A stretch of 64,000 nucleotides of DNA from Haematobia irritans (lineage: Eukaryota > Arthropoda > Insecta > Diptera > Muscidae): contig NC_134397.1 in the NCBI RefSeq assembly GCF_050003625.1, positions 192,779,063 to 192,843,062 on the forward strand. The letters run 5' to 3'. Under the pieces are notes generated by a model. The model made no database searches. It saw only the letters and a list, made by a program, of their open reading frames with translations, and had not been told where the DNA came from. How positions within the stretch are numbered: position 1 is the stretch's first letter; each line of letters begins with the position of its first letter. Both the position numbers and the translations under genes were made by a program. Shown here in pieces: positions 47,701 to 58,415 of the stretch.

Positions 47701-49519
47701 TTTCGAAAATGGCCTGAATACTATAGTGCATTCTTGATATTTACCGTCAAAAAATGTAACACACTTTCTTACTATTGATAGTATATATACCATATCACGA
47801 TATCCAATCCGCAGATATAGAGAAGAGTATTAGATAATGTCTTGTAGATGGAGTAAAGCTTTCAATAGCTATAACGACTGATTCCAATTGAAGCTGGTGC
47901 TATTCAAATATTTTTCAAAGAGACTGGAAGTGATGATTCCTATTGAAGCTGGTGCTATCCAAATATTTTCCAAAATATTTAAGGGCGTTCTCAAAATACT
48001 CTTCCAAATAGTATAATTCAAATGGCTTTTATTTTGACGATATTGCAGATTTCGAAATATTATTTAATTTTCACACTAATCAACCTATCTTTCGCCAATA
48101 TTCACCAAAACAATATAAAACAATTCAATTGTATTTTAATCTCCAAAATTCTAACGAGATACGAAGACATTTCGTATTCACCCAAGAAATAAGTAGGATT
48201 TCCAATTTTCAATGTATTTTGTTGTATGTATTGCAGTTTTCGCCTCACTTGCAGAACAAAATAATGGGTCAGCAACATTGCTTAACTATCAGCCACCACA
48301 AACAACGCAGGGTACTTCACGTAAAGGACAGTCAAAGGCAGCAGCCCATGCAGCGGCAGCACAATTAATTCATCAGCAACAGCAGCAACAAAATCAACAA
48401 CAACAACAGCAACAAGGGCAAAGTACAATAATATATACACAACAACAAAGACAAAATATAACCAAGAGTCTTTATACAGGCAGTTACAATTCACCACAGG
48501 CGGATGAACTGGTCAAACCATTTCAGTGTCATATTTGCAAGAGACGATTCCCTCAACTAAGTACCCTGCAAAATCATGAACGTACCCACATTGATCCGAA
48601 ACCATATAAATGTGATGGATGCGACAAGGCATTCAGCCAATTGGCAACACTGGCAAATCACAAAAAGATCCATTCCGGTGATAAGCCGTATGCATGCCAA
48701 TATTGTTGTATGACTTTCCGGCAGCAGAGCACTCTCAACAATCATATGAAGACGCATGCCAATCAAGTGGCAACCATAACGTCGCACAACACTGCAGCAA
48801 CAGGCACAGGTGAGGCGCTTGTTATGACGCCGTTCAACTGATATCCATAAAAAAAATTAAAATTTTTAAGAAAAATATATATGCATATACCACTTAAACG
48901 TAAACATTTTTGATTTTTCATAATTACGCTTAACAAAGAAACTTTATTTTAAATTTTTACACGCTAACCTTCAACTTGAACAACCACAACAACAACTATA
49001 GGAGGAGGAGGCGGCGGTAATCATCAAAGCCATGGTAATAATAACATCCCTTTAGCAGCTGCTACCATCATGGTTACCCCAACAGCTTCAGGACATTTAC
49101 AAATACAGCCCCAAGTAGAACATCATCCTTTGCTACATTTTCTCGATAGCAACACAACCGTCAGCACTCTAAGTAACAAGGAACAATTCTCCTCGTCCAA
49201 TAATGCTGGTGGCGCCCCAACAACCACTGGAGTTGTAGCCCATTGTATACGTAATAGTTGTCCAGATCGTCCATTCATGTGTAGTGTCTGTCGTAGGGCA
49301 TTCTCCCAGCAAAGTACACTCGCCAATCATCTGAAGACCCATACCGGCGAGAAGCCATATAAATGCAAAATATGCGAAAGTCATTTTCGACAAGTCTCCA
49401 CATTAAATAATCACATGAAAATCCACACCGGTGAAAAGCCATATGTTTGTTCCTATTGTCCTAAGCAATTTAGACAAAAAAGTACTCTTACTAATCATGT
49501 GCGCATACATACCGGTTGA
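44720..49519 (+). CDS. Nine-finger C2H2 zinc-finger transcription factor (3 coding exons)
   Basis: Nuclear DNA-binding protein, 561 aa. Exons 44720-45332, 48255-48809 and 49002-49519. Donors GGTAAGTAG and GGTGAGGC, acceptors TTGCAG and ACTATAG; both junctions are phase 1 and keep the frame. Exon 1: Q/T/H-rich N-terminus, PEEIPEPPVDDPRKKK, then three fingers starting CHIC, CKHC and CNIC. Exon 2: polyQ (residues about 245-262) then fingers CHIC, CDGC and CQYC. Exon 3: Gly run, then fingers CSVC, CKIC and CSYC with TGEKPY linkers. The finger helices share a Q-x-STL-x-NH pattern, so neighbouring fingers probably read similar triplets. The frame ends TGA directly after HIHTG. I do not recognise the orthologue with certainty; Drosophila dati or jim are candidates from memory only. 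An upstream in-frame stop fixes the start at 44720. Confidence 0.9.
45333..48254 (+). other. Intron 1 of the zinc-finger gene, 2.9 kb
   Basis: No exon is supported. A 143-bp degenerate tandem duplication lies at about 47009-47290 (CCGATAC(A/G)AGATGCTA and CTATAGAGAAACAACTCA in both), and a 57-bp one at about 47885-47985 (ATTGAAGCTGGTGCTAT twice). A T-rich tract lies at 46557-46580. The 97-codon frame at 45782 has no domain. Confidence 0.6.
48810..49001 (+). other. Intron 2 of the zinc-finger gene, 192 bp
   Basis: GTGAGGCGC...CAACAACTATAG. The polypyrimidine tract is weak, but the phase fits and all three fingers on each side stay in frame. Confidence 0.7.
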
Positions 49520-49702
49520 AATAGAGCCAACAATGGCAGCGCAGCCATTACAATTGATCCTAGATTATCAGGCACACAGAACACATCCATACAGATACAG
49601 GCACCAACCCAATCCCAACATCTTCAACACTATACACTAATCAACCCATCCAATCATAATCAACACATACGTCCCTTCATTGTTTCACTCTCACTTCCAT
49701 GA
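49520..49702 (+). CDS. Candidate stop-codon readthrough extension of the zinc-finger gene
   Basis: After the TGA at 49517-49519 the same frame stays open for 60 codons to a second TGA at 49700-49702. The encoded segment (NRANNGSAAITIDPRLSGTQ..., then a Q/H/N-rich stretch and IRPFIVSLSLP) matches the composition of the rest of the protein. TGA readthrough is well documented in insects, but the next base is A rather than the favoured C. A recent nonsense change or a base error would look the same. Confidence 0.4.
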   Translation, partial: NRANNGSAAITIDPRLSGTQNTSIQIQAPTQSQHLQHYTLINPSNHNQHIRPFIVSLSLP

Positions 49703-51240
49703 TCATTTTCACACTCCCCACAACACATCCATTATCCCTACATTTAGAGCTCGATTGAGTAGATGCGTTTATTTGGTTTTTTTTTGTTAATAATGGTAAA
49801 GTTGAACTAATTTAATCTCAATGCCTGGATATTTTAGTTTTTCTTATTTACATTTAATTGGCTTTAATACTTCGGTTTTTCTTTACTTTGTACTTCTAAA
49901 CAGTGTTTGACCATAGGTTAACACTAACGAATCCATCGAGCTCCTCCCCCCACCCTACGATGATTATCATCTAAACATTACATTTTCCCACTGCTCTAGC
50001 TCCTATAACACTAGGTCACATGATATTCTATAGCAAAGAAATATATAGCAAAGCGAAAAAGCTTAAGAACATAGAAGTTACTGTTTCCTTTCATAGAGAA
50101 TTTCTTAGAAATTCAAATTGCAGCAAACTTACAAAAAACAATGCTATAAAAATTGAAAGCAAAAAAAACACATAAAACAAATCTATACCAATAATTTTAA
50201 GCTATCTTGGTGTTCGTTAAACTAAACAAAACAAAATCTCTTTCGCTCTCACTCTTTCTCTAAACTTTCCCAATTGAAAGCCTATGAAGAGTATAAACTT
50301 TAAAAGAAATAACAAAAGGTCCTTTCACAAAACTGCTGTGCAGCCGTCGTCATATATATATAGATATATTCTATGTAACTTTTAAACTGTTGTTGTTTAA
50401 TGCGACAAGTCGCCTTAAGCAATAACACTAACCTACTATTTAAAATTAAAAAAAAGAAAAGAGAAAATAAAAAAATAAATATTGAACAAAACAAAATAAA
50501 TTGATAATACAGGGTGTTAAACATTACTTTATAATTGTCCTCCCCGCTTCATTGGTCTTTCCTATTTGTTTGCGAAAAAAAGTCCCATCCCTTAAGTTAT
50601 TTGATTTTATGTTTTTCCCCCCCAGTTTCCCATTGTTACTCTCAGCTTTCCCAAAACCATTTTTTGTTTTACGAAAAGCCTTGCTTTTTTCCCTTCCTCA
50701 ATTTTGTTTTCGTATTTTATTCCTTATTTTTTGCCTAACTTTAATGTAATGATAATTAAACAAAAAAAAAGAAACTAAACATTTGTTAGTACATACATAC
50801 ATACTAAATATATTATTATTATTATTGTATACATAGTATATAGTTTGGCCGTAATGATGAAATATATGCAAAATTGCACCTGACATTTACTGTCATCGTC
50901 ATCATCATCATCATGAGATTTGATTGATTGAAATTGATGAAAATGAATGAGAAAGGAAGACGAAAAAAAAAACAAAATCCGAAAATATTTTTTGAAATGG
51001 AGAAATCATTAAGAGTATTTTTTCATGTGCAACTTTTTTTTGTAATTTGTAATTTTTTATACGTTGAAGAATATTCGAACAACAACAACATACACAAAAA
51101 AACAACAATAATTGATAATGTGTACTTAAACAAAACAAAATGAATAAAGAAAAACTATATAAGAAATATAGAAATAAACGTTTAAAACTATATATCATCC
51201 AGCAGTGTATGTTAAATAAATTGAAATGTGAAAATTATTT
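49703..51240 (+). other. Probable 3' UTR of the zinc-finger gene
   Basis: AT-rich, with many AATAAA-type hexamers (near 50476, 51143 and 51173) and low-complexity A, T, CAA and CAT runs. ORFs up to 95 codons are composition artefacts. The real transcript end cannot be fixed; the cluster near 51143-51180 is my preferred site. Confidence 0.4.
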
Positions 51241-52316
51241 CATTGGGTGGTTTTTGGGGAAATCTGAATAAAAAAATTCAATTTTCCATTTTTGTAATTT
51301 TTTACTTTTTTAGATTTTTACTTTCTGGCTTGTTATAGCCAATTTTAGCTAACATCAAAAAAAAATGGACTCAAATTAGATTACCAAAAATTTTAATAGT
51401 TAATGTTGAATATTACAAATTTTGAACTTAAAGATTATTTACAAATTTTGAACTTAAAAGTTGATTGAAGTTGAAAAAGTTTCAATTAATAAATTAATTT
51501 ATATAATTGACTTTTTAATCAAGATAGAAGCATTAAGTGAATTAAGTCAATGATTGAAAATTGAAAGTTTTTAATCAAACTCGGAAGACTAAGCCAGTTA
51601 AAAAAGTAATGGACATTTTTTAAATTTTTAAATAAAATTTTATTTCCAATCAATTTACACCCATGTTCCGATATCCACTTCAATTCGACTTCCACTATTC
51701 ACGTCAAATCCACGAACGTGAAAATTTGGTGTTCTTAATTCCATGTTCTTTTTTGAACTTTTCTGTAACCAGCTGGGTTGCACAAATCACCCAAAACTTC
51801 ACTAAGGCGGAAATCAAAATAAGTGGAATCAGGTGGACTTATTATAATTTATTATTTTTTTAATTAAAAATGACGCAGTTTTAATAAAACTCATGTATTA
51901 AATATAAAACATTTCAAATTTTTTCGCGAGTACTTTTGTAACCGGAAATACACCCATCTTGGACATAATTCAACTTTCACCAAGACTTGCAAGTGAATTG
52001 ATTTCACGAAAATTCCGGTGAAAGTGGATTGTAGGACACGAAAATCGTGGAATTGATTCACATTCACCTGGAAGTGGATTTGGGAACATGTGCATTAATC
52101 AAACTAAAGCATAAAGTCAGATAAGAAAGTAATTGAAAAAATTAATAGAGTTTTGCAATCAAACTAAATTTTTAATTGATTCAATTAAATAATTAATTAC
52201 AATTTTCAAATCAAGTCATTTCAATTTTTAATCAAATATTATTTTATGCCCAAATAATCAAATCAAAGTCATTTCATTTTTTAATCAAATGTCTTTTTAT
52301 GCCCAAATAATACTTA
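51241..52316. other. Intergenic DNA with a possible inverted-repeat element
   Basis: ACACCCATGTTCCGATATCC near 51658 and the roughly inverted GTGGATTTGGGAACATGTGC near 52073 may bound a decayed element of about 430 bp. No target duplication was seen. The rest is A/T-rich simple sequence. Confidence 0.4.
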
Positions 52317-53472
52317 GCCCAATTCTCAATAACAACTCCCTGGGAATTTTTTCCCTGTTCCCTATCCTAAACAAAATCTCCCTGGGGAATTTTTCTTTAT
52401 TCCCTTTTCCCTTATTCTAAACCAACTTCGAAAATGGGAAATTTTTCCCTTGTGGAAAAATTGGTATTACAAATGACAATAAAAAGGGAAAAACGATGAC
52501 ATTTTTTGGGAATAATTCCCCCAAAAAATCAAGGGAGTTGTAACCAAAATGCATCATTTCTCTGTAATTTCCGGTCAAAAACCTTAAATTAAAATTGATG
52601 ATGGGATGCATCCAACTACCGAATGCTCATCTCATGGTCACAGAATTGTACATATTTTAAAAATTCTTTTATATAGAAAATAAAGGTTTTACATTTAAAC
52701 TATAATATCCCTTCCTGTTGTAATGTAGGTGCTTGTTTCTTAAAGGAACAATAATGCGAACATGTGTCCCGCATGGCGTAAAAAGCTAAAGAAATTTACT
52801 AGTTTTCTTCTTAGTTTTTGATGAAATATATCCAATTCGGGCATAGATGTTCTTTAAATATATTTATGACTTCTTTATGAACTTTGTTCAAGCTACTCTG
52901 GGCCACAGATATGTCTCGATCTTTTCCTTTTTGGTAGCCACCTTCGACAAAGAAGCGTAGCACCTAATCTTACTAGTGGAGATAATCCAAAAGATTGTAT
53001 CACAATGGATTGTATCACAATGGACTGAATGGTCTAAGTGAGTCCGAATCAAATCGGGCTGCCACTTTAACCCTATAAATCCCATAAACTAAGTAACAAC
53101 CTCTTCATATACAAGTATGTAGTTACAACGTTTCAGGCAACTCAAGTGGGTTAATGGCATCGCGTAGCTTTCTCTTTCTATCCTTTAGACTTGTTACGTT
53201 GATACGCCTCTCCTCAGCTACTACCATAAACATGGCACTAAATATTTTTGACGTTTTTCGCGTTTAACTCAACTTTTACATCAATGTAAAACAATTTCAA
53301 TTCAAAATTTTAATATTAAAAATTTATTAAAATAAAACAGCTGACTTCGAATACTCTGAATTATTTCTCCCATGTTATTCCCCTTCCTTACTGTTTAGAA
53401 TAGGAGGATTTTATTCCCGGGGAAAATGAATTCCCAGGGAACATATTCCCTAGGAAATATTCAGAATTGGGC
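52317..53472. mobile_element. TA-flanked MITE, 1156 bp, with CCCTGGGAA-rich ends
   Basis: Ends GCCCAATTCTCAAT and ATTCAGAATTGGGC (one mismatch) flanked by TA (52315-52316, 53473-53474). Subterminal parts carry inverted CTCCCTGGGGAATTTTTC / TTCCCGGGGAAAA and CCCTTTTCCC-type words. 53010-53080 holds a SINE 3'-end piece (CACAATGGACTGAATGGTCT). No transposase. TA duplication suggests a Tc1/mariner-type origin. Confidence 0.7.
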
Positions 53473-54273
53473 TAAACATTTTTTTGTACGATAGCTGTAC
53501 AATTAGCTCACACAGAAAAAAGTTCGTGTGCATTTTTCAAGTCTGTATAAAGTGTGGTTCTGAACACTTCTTAAGTGTAACACCTCACGAAAGCAATACA
53601 TGTGTGTACCAGAACAGGCACAATAAATTTTGTTTACTTATACGACCAATCGAAGATATTTTTAAATGATTAAGGCTTATTTTAAAGGAATATTAACCGT
53701 GGAAAGCCATCTTTTTTTTGTACACTAACGTCATCCTTCGTCATTTTGACTACGGCTTCTTTCAAGACGCTATAATTTGCATCGTAAGCAAAAATGAGAA
53801 CCAAAACTGAGTTTATTTGCTTATTCAAATTGTTTTGAATTAGTATAAGATAAAAATTCATAAAATGCTTGTATTGGTATAACTTAAAAATTATCATTTC
53901 CACATCGACCAAAATACATTTTAAATCGAAAATGAAATTACGTGTCGTCATTTTGACGAAGGATGACTGTCCAGGGTTAAACAACAAATGTTCTGTTCAA
54001 ATTTGGAGAAACTGAGCTGATAATCTTTAAGCGAATGTCGACTTCGGTCTGGCTTTAATGAAACCGATCATCGTGAGTTGCGTCACTGCTTATGTTAACA
54101 AAATTTTATATTAAAAGTTACTGTTAATTTAATTTACTGATTATTATTTTCATCCTTATTCGTGAAATCACCCTCTACGTCAATTATCGTCTGTCGTCAC
54201 TAATTGGAATTCATTGGTCGACAAAGACGTTTTTCGCCGTCTATATCTTTGAAAAGAAATCTATACTGTTCAA
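53473..54273. other. Intergenic spacer between the TA MITE and the copia element
   Basis: Apart from the 280-bp MITE at 53697 no feature is supported. Frames of 61 codons (53484) and 101 codons (53682, mostly inside the MITE) have no known domain. Confidence 0.5.
53697..53976. mobile_element. piggyBac-like MITE, 280 bp, TTAA target duplication
   Basis: Flanked by TTAA (53693-53696 and 53977-53980). Ends CCGTGGAAAGCCATC and GATGACTGTCCAGGG are imperfect inverted repeats (12 of 15). A second inverted pair (GTCATCCTTCGTCATTTTGA / GTCATTTTGACGAAGGATGA) lies just inside. The ends differ from those of the larger TTAA element at 18650. Confidence 0.65.
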
Positions 54274-54278
54274 GTAAT

Positions 54279-54433
54279 TTTTAGCAGAGATAAATAAAAC
54301 ACGTTTTTATAGTTGAACGATTTGAAAAGAAGTAATAATGAAATAATTTATTGACATATAAAAACAAATTTAATTCTCAAAGCATACATGTTTTGTTCGC
54401 ACAAGTATATTTACAGCAGAGTTATTTTCAACA
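54279..54433 (-). repeat. 3' LTR of the copia-type element
   Basis: 155 bp, identical to the copy at 58416-58570. In element orientation it starts TGTTGAAAATAACTCTGCTG. LTRs carry promoter and polyadenylation signals; the AATAAA hexamers seen in element orientation are part of an AT-rich run. Confidence 0.95.
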
Positions 54434-54442
54434 CCCCCACTC
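54434..54442 (-). other. Polypurine tract
   Basis: GAGTGGGGG on the minus strand, directly next to the 3' LTR and 9 bases after the gag-pol stop codon. It primes plus-strand DNA synthesis in LTR elements. Confidence 0.85.
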
Positions 54443-54451
54443 GAACAAAAC

Positions 54452-57400
54452 TTACAAAAAATCTAATCCCATTTGAATCGAACAAAATTGGTGTTTATTG
54501 GAAGGAACAGCCTTCGTTAAATTGTCAGCTACCATATCCTGGGTTTTCATACCAACAAATTGAACAATGTTCGACTCTCTTTTCTCACGTATAAAGTGAT
54601 GGCGAACATCAATGTGCTTGGATCTTGCCAAATATTTACTGGTCGATGCGAGATGAATTGCACTTTGATTGTCACAGTAGATTACGGTAGCTTTTTCGTT
54701 GAACTTCGGATTAAGCTCTTTTTCCAAATTTCTTAACCATAAAATTTCTTGCACTGTAGCAGAAAGAGCCATATATTCGGCTTCAGTGGTTGACAAAGCT
54801 ATTGTGGGTTGATGTTTAGATGCCCAAGATATTGATCCGCCTTGAAAGATACTAACGTATCCCGTAACTGAGCGTCGTTCATCACAATCGCTTGCCCAAT
54901 CAGAATCCGAAAATGCAAACAAATCTTCGTTACCATTTTTACAAAATTTTAATTTCGCATTCTTTGTCCCTTTCAAGTATCTTAAAACTCGCTTGACTGC
55001 GCACCAGTGTGCTTTGCCTGGACAATTGTTGAAAGTGCTGAGTTTATTTACAGCTTGACATATATCAGGTCTCGTACAGTTTGATGCATAGAGTAAACTG
55101 CCTATTGCTTGTTGATAGGGTATACCAGACATTTCCCTTAATTCGACGTCTGTTTTAGGAGACATTTCTTTTGAGAGTTTCGTATTTACATCTATAGGTG
55201 TTGAGGCAGGATTACAATTTTCCATATTAAACTTCTTTAACATCTCATCTATGTATTCCTCCTGGTCTAAATAAATATTACCATCTTTTCTTGTTATTCG
55301 AATGCCCAAACAATGCTTTGCTTCTCCCAAAAACTTTATCTTGAATTCTGTCAAGAGTTGAGATTTTAAATCCTCTAAGTAGGCTATCTCATTACTAAAA
55401 AGCAAAATATCATCAACGTAGATGGCCAATATTGTCATCGTTGCTCCTTTTCTGTGAATATAAATACAAGGGTCAACTTTAGATCTTACCAATCCAAATT
55501 TTTGTAATGCCTTGTCCAATTTTGTGTTCCATACTAAACTCGATTGTTTTAGGCCATACAAGGCTTTATTGAGTTTCAAAACCTGACCATCAGATTTCGC
55601 TTGAACACCTTCGGGAGTTTCAATATAAATATTTTCTTCTAGGCTCCCCTGTAGAAAAGCTGTCACTGCATCCATTTGTTGTATCACAAGATCATATTTT
55701 GCAGCCAAGGCCATTAAGAAACGGATTGACGTGTATCTTACCACTGGCGAATACGTTTCGTCGTAATCTATGCCTTTCTTTTGTGTAAAACCCTTGGCTA
55801 CCAATCTAGCCTTAAATCGTGTGTTGTTGCCAGGTTCCTTCTTCTTTTTGAATACCCACTTGGTCTTTATCACATTTACTCCATATGGCTTTTCTACAAA
55901 ACTCCAAGTATCGTTTTCTTCAAGAGACTTTAACTCGCTCTTCATGGCCTCTATCCATTTATCCTTTTCAGAACTTTTCATTGCATCTTCAATATTCACA
56001 GGCTCATCGTAAATATGTTGCTGCTCCGCGGCTAGAGCTTTTCGGTTTGCAATTCTTTCACTTCTCCGCGGACCGGCTGAAATATCATCATTGGAAAAAA
56101 CATTTTCAATCTCACTTGGAATTTCTCTCGAATCCCCCACTTCATGTACATCTCCTGGCATTGATGTACATGATCCAAAATCACTCTGGTTGTCTGGGAC
56201 ATCAACGCTTTCTGCCCCCACTTCAATCAGATATGGTGGAATTTTTTCTTTCTCATTACTTTCATTTAATGAATTGGAATAATGAAAATCATGTTCATGG
56301 AATGTTACGTCGCGGCATACAAAAACTTCTTTGCGTTTCCAACTGTATACACGATAACCTTTTGACGTAGTTGAATATCCCACAAATATACATTTTTCTG
56401 ATTTAGCGTCAAGTTTTCGACGTTTTTGCTTAGGTATATGGCACATCACCGTGCAACCAAAAATCCTAAAATGACTTACGTCAGGTTTGAACCCATACCA
56501 CATTTCCTCCGGGGTTTTTCTTAGCATTTTGTGTGGCGATCGGTTTATTATGTAGCTGGCACAATTTACAGCTTCCGCCCAGAAAAATTTCGGCAAGTTA
56601 GCATCGGACATCATCGCTCGAGCTTTTTCCATCAAATTGCGGTTCATCCTCTCGGCAAGTCCGTTTTGCTCTGGAGTATAGGGCACCGAAGTCTGGTGAA
56701 CTATCCCACTTTTCTTTAACACAGACGCCATTTTTGAATTCAAATATTCCTTTCCGTTGTCGGTTCTTAAAATCTTAATGGACACTCCTGTCTGATTTTC
56801 CACCTCGGCTTTAAATTCTATAAAACGATCGACAACTTCATCTTTTGTTTTCATAAAATACACCTTTACTTTACGTGTGTAATCGTCTACAAAAGTAACA
56901 AAGTAGATACTTCCTCTAATGGACTTTACTTCAAAAGGACCACACACATCTGAGTGTATAATATCTAAAACCTTAGACGCTCTGGTTCCTTCTGATGGGA
57001 AGCTAAGGCGATGTTGTTTGCCTTCGGCACATGATAAACAAGGTTCCATCGAATCACTTTTGATATTCACACCTTTTACATACCCTTTGGCTAGAAGTTT
57101 CATATTTTCCATTCCTAGGTGAGCAAACCTTCGATGCCAAATGTGCGTTGAATTCTGACTTGCCATATATGCGGTTTCTGTAGAAATAACATTCAATTTG
57201 TACAAACCATTGACTTGGATCCCAGTTGCTATGATTTCTTTGGACGAGTTTAATATGCGACATCCAGATTTATCAAATACTACACTATTGTGATGATCAA
57301 CGATTTTCTTTATGGACAAAAGATTCATTCCCAAATCTGGAACGTGAAGAACATCATGAATAGTTACAATTTCGTTACCTCTAGGAGTTGGTACTGTCAC

Positions 57401-58318
57401 TTCCATATCACCCTTTCCTACCGCTTTCATAGTTGTATTGTTTGCTGTTTTTATTTCGCCATTGTAATCACAAATGCGTTTAAAATAATTTCGGTTTGCT
57501 GTCATATGATTTGTGGCTCCACTATCGATAAACCACTCGTCTGTAAAAGATTCTGCTCTAAACGCTGCAAACATTGAACTTCCTTTATTTGCGAAATTCT
57601 TTTCCTTTAATTTCGAAGGGCACTCTGACGCAAAATGACCTATGCCCCCACAATTGAAGCACTTTGACTTTGTCTTTTTATCTGACTTTGAATTTTTCTG
57701 TGATTTCGAATATTTAACGACCGAATGCTTACCCTTATTTGACAACAATGCACTATTAGATGACGAAGGCTCAAACTTGACATCCTGCAATAACTTCATT
57801 TTCACACCGTCTGCTGTTAGAGCATGGCCTGTGCTTCCAATGGCCATGATCATTGGTTGGTATTCATTAGGAAGTCCTTTCAAGAGCAAACTTCCAACCC
57901 ATTCGTCATTTACAACGAATCCAATTTCATTCAACTTTTGAGCGGTTGATATAATTTTGTTTACATATTCTTCAATAGAAGAACATTCCACCAATTGTAC
58001 AGAACATAATTGCTGTAACAAGCCGATTCTCCTGTCCAACCCACTATCTTGAAAAAGACTCTGCAATGCCTTCCAAACTTCAGCTGACGTGTTGCAATCT
58101 CGTACGTGCACATACAGACTCTTGTCAATTGCCAAAATGATTTTGCATCTTGCTTTGCGGTCCTTTTCGAGATCCAATGCTTCTTTATCACTTACAGGTT
58201 CAATGCATTTCCAAGCATCGTCCAGCTCTAGCTGCGTCTTCATCGCGAAACTCCAAGTCGACCAGTTCTCGGAGCCGACCAGTTTCTCCATTTGCTGAAT
58301 TGCTCCCAGCGAATTCAT
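54452..58318 (-). CDS. Copia-type gag-pol polyprotein, intact, 1288 aa
   Basis: One frame encodes all proteins for particle formation, cDNA synthesis and integration. In order: gag (residues 1-210, KLVGSENWSTWSFAMKTQ motif), CCHC zinc knuckle 220-233, aspartic protease with DSG 265-267, integrase zinc domain (H396, H400, C427, C430), integrase core D457, D520 and E556 (35 residues between the last two), reverse transcriptase (D883; YVDD 967-970), RNase H (D1138, E1179, D1216) and a C-terminal tail. This protease-integrase-RT order defines Ty1/copia. All catalytic residues are present and there is no stop or shift. The start Met at 58318 lies 80-100 bases after the primer site. Nearest named relative is probably Drosophila copia, judged from order and primer type. 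Confidence 0.95.
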   Translation of the reverse strand: MNSLGAIQQMEKLVGSENWSTWSFAMKTQLELDDAWKCIEPVSDKEALDLEKDRKARCKIILAIDKSLYVHVRDCNTSAEVWKALQSLFQDSGLDRRIGLLQQLCSVQLVECSSIEEYVNKIISTAQKLNEIGFVVNDEWVGSLLLKGLPNEYQPMIMAIGSTGHALTADGVKMKLLQDVKFEPSSSNSALLSNKGKHSVVKYSKSQKNSKSDKKTKSKCFNCGGIGHFASECPSKLKEKNFANKGSSMFAAFRAESFTDEWFIDSGATNHMTANRNYFKRICDYNGEIKTANNTTMKAVGKGDMEVTVPTPRGNEIVTIHDVLHVPDLGMNLLSIKKIVDHHNSVVFDKSGCRILNSSKEIIATGIQVNGLYKLNVISTETAYMASQNSTHIWHRRFAHLGMENMKLLAKGYVKGVNIKSDSMEPCLSCAEGKQHRLSFPSEGTRASKVLDIIHSDVCGPFEVKSIRGSIYFVTFVDDYTRKVKVYFMKTKDEVVDRFIEFKAEVENQTGVSIKILRTDNGKEYLNSKMASVLKKSGIVHQTSVPYTPEQNGLAERMNRNLMEKARAMMSDANLPKFFWAEAVNCASYIINRSPHKMLRKTPEEMWYGFKPDVSHFRIFGCTVMCHIPKQKRRKLDAKSEKCIFVGYSTTSKGYRVYSWKRKEVFVCRDVTFHEHDFHYSNSLNESNEKEKIPPYLIEVGAESVDVPDNQSDFGSCTSMPGDVHEVGDSREIPSEIENVFSNDDISAGPRRSERIANRKALAAEQQHIYDEPVNIEDAMKSSEKDKWIEAMKSELKSLEENDTWSFVEKPYGVNVIKTKWVFKKKKEPGNNTRFKARLVAKGFTQKKGIDYDETYSPVVRYTSIRFLMALAAKYDLVIQQMDAVTAFLQGSLEENIYIETPEGVQAKSDGQVLKLNKALYGLKQSSLVWNTKLDKALQKFGLVRSKVDPCIYIHRKGATMTILAIYVDDILLFSNEIAYLEDLKSQLLTEFKIKFLGEAKHCLGIRITRKDGNIYLDQEEYIDEMLKKFNMENCNPASTPIDVNTKLSKEMSPKTDVELREMSGIPYQQAIGSLLYASNCTRPDICQAVNKLSTFNNCPGKAHWCAVKRVLRYLKGTKNAKLKFCKNGNEDLFAFSDSDWASDCDERRSVTGYVSIFQGGSISWASKHQPTIALSTTEAEYMALSATVQEILWLRNLEKELNPKFNEKATVIYCDNQSAIHLASTSKYLARSKHIDVRHHFIREKRESNIVQFVGMKTQDMVADNLTKAVPSNKHQFCSIQMGLDFL

Positions 58319-58400
58319 TTTGACACGCGTTAGATGATACCGTTTGATAAAGATACTCTTGACCAGAAACTATTGTTACAAATATCCGTATCAATTATGG

Positions 58401-58415
58401 GCTGGGCCCATAACC
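58401..58415 (-). other. Primer binding site, copia type
   Basis: Immediately after the 5' LTR the element reads GGTTATGGGCCCAGC. As in Drosophila copia, this matches an internal part of initiator tRNA-Met rather than its 3' end; copia is known to prime from the 5' half-molecule of that tRNA. Confidence 0.85.

Noticed and set aside
48282..49393. Minus-strand frames opposite the zinc-finger exons
   Set aside because: Antisense shadows of zinc-finger and polyQ coding sequence.
55770..58298. Plus-strand frames opposite the copia element (up to 161 codons)
   Set aside because: They are shadows of the intact gag-pol frame.
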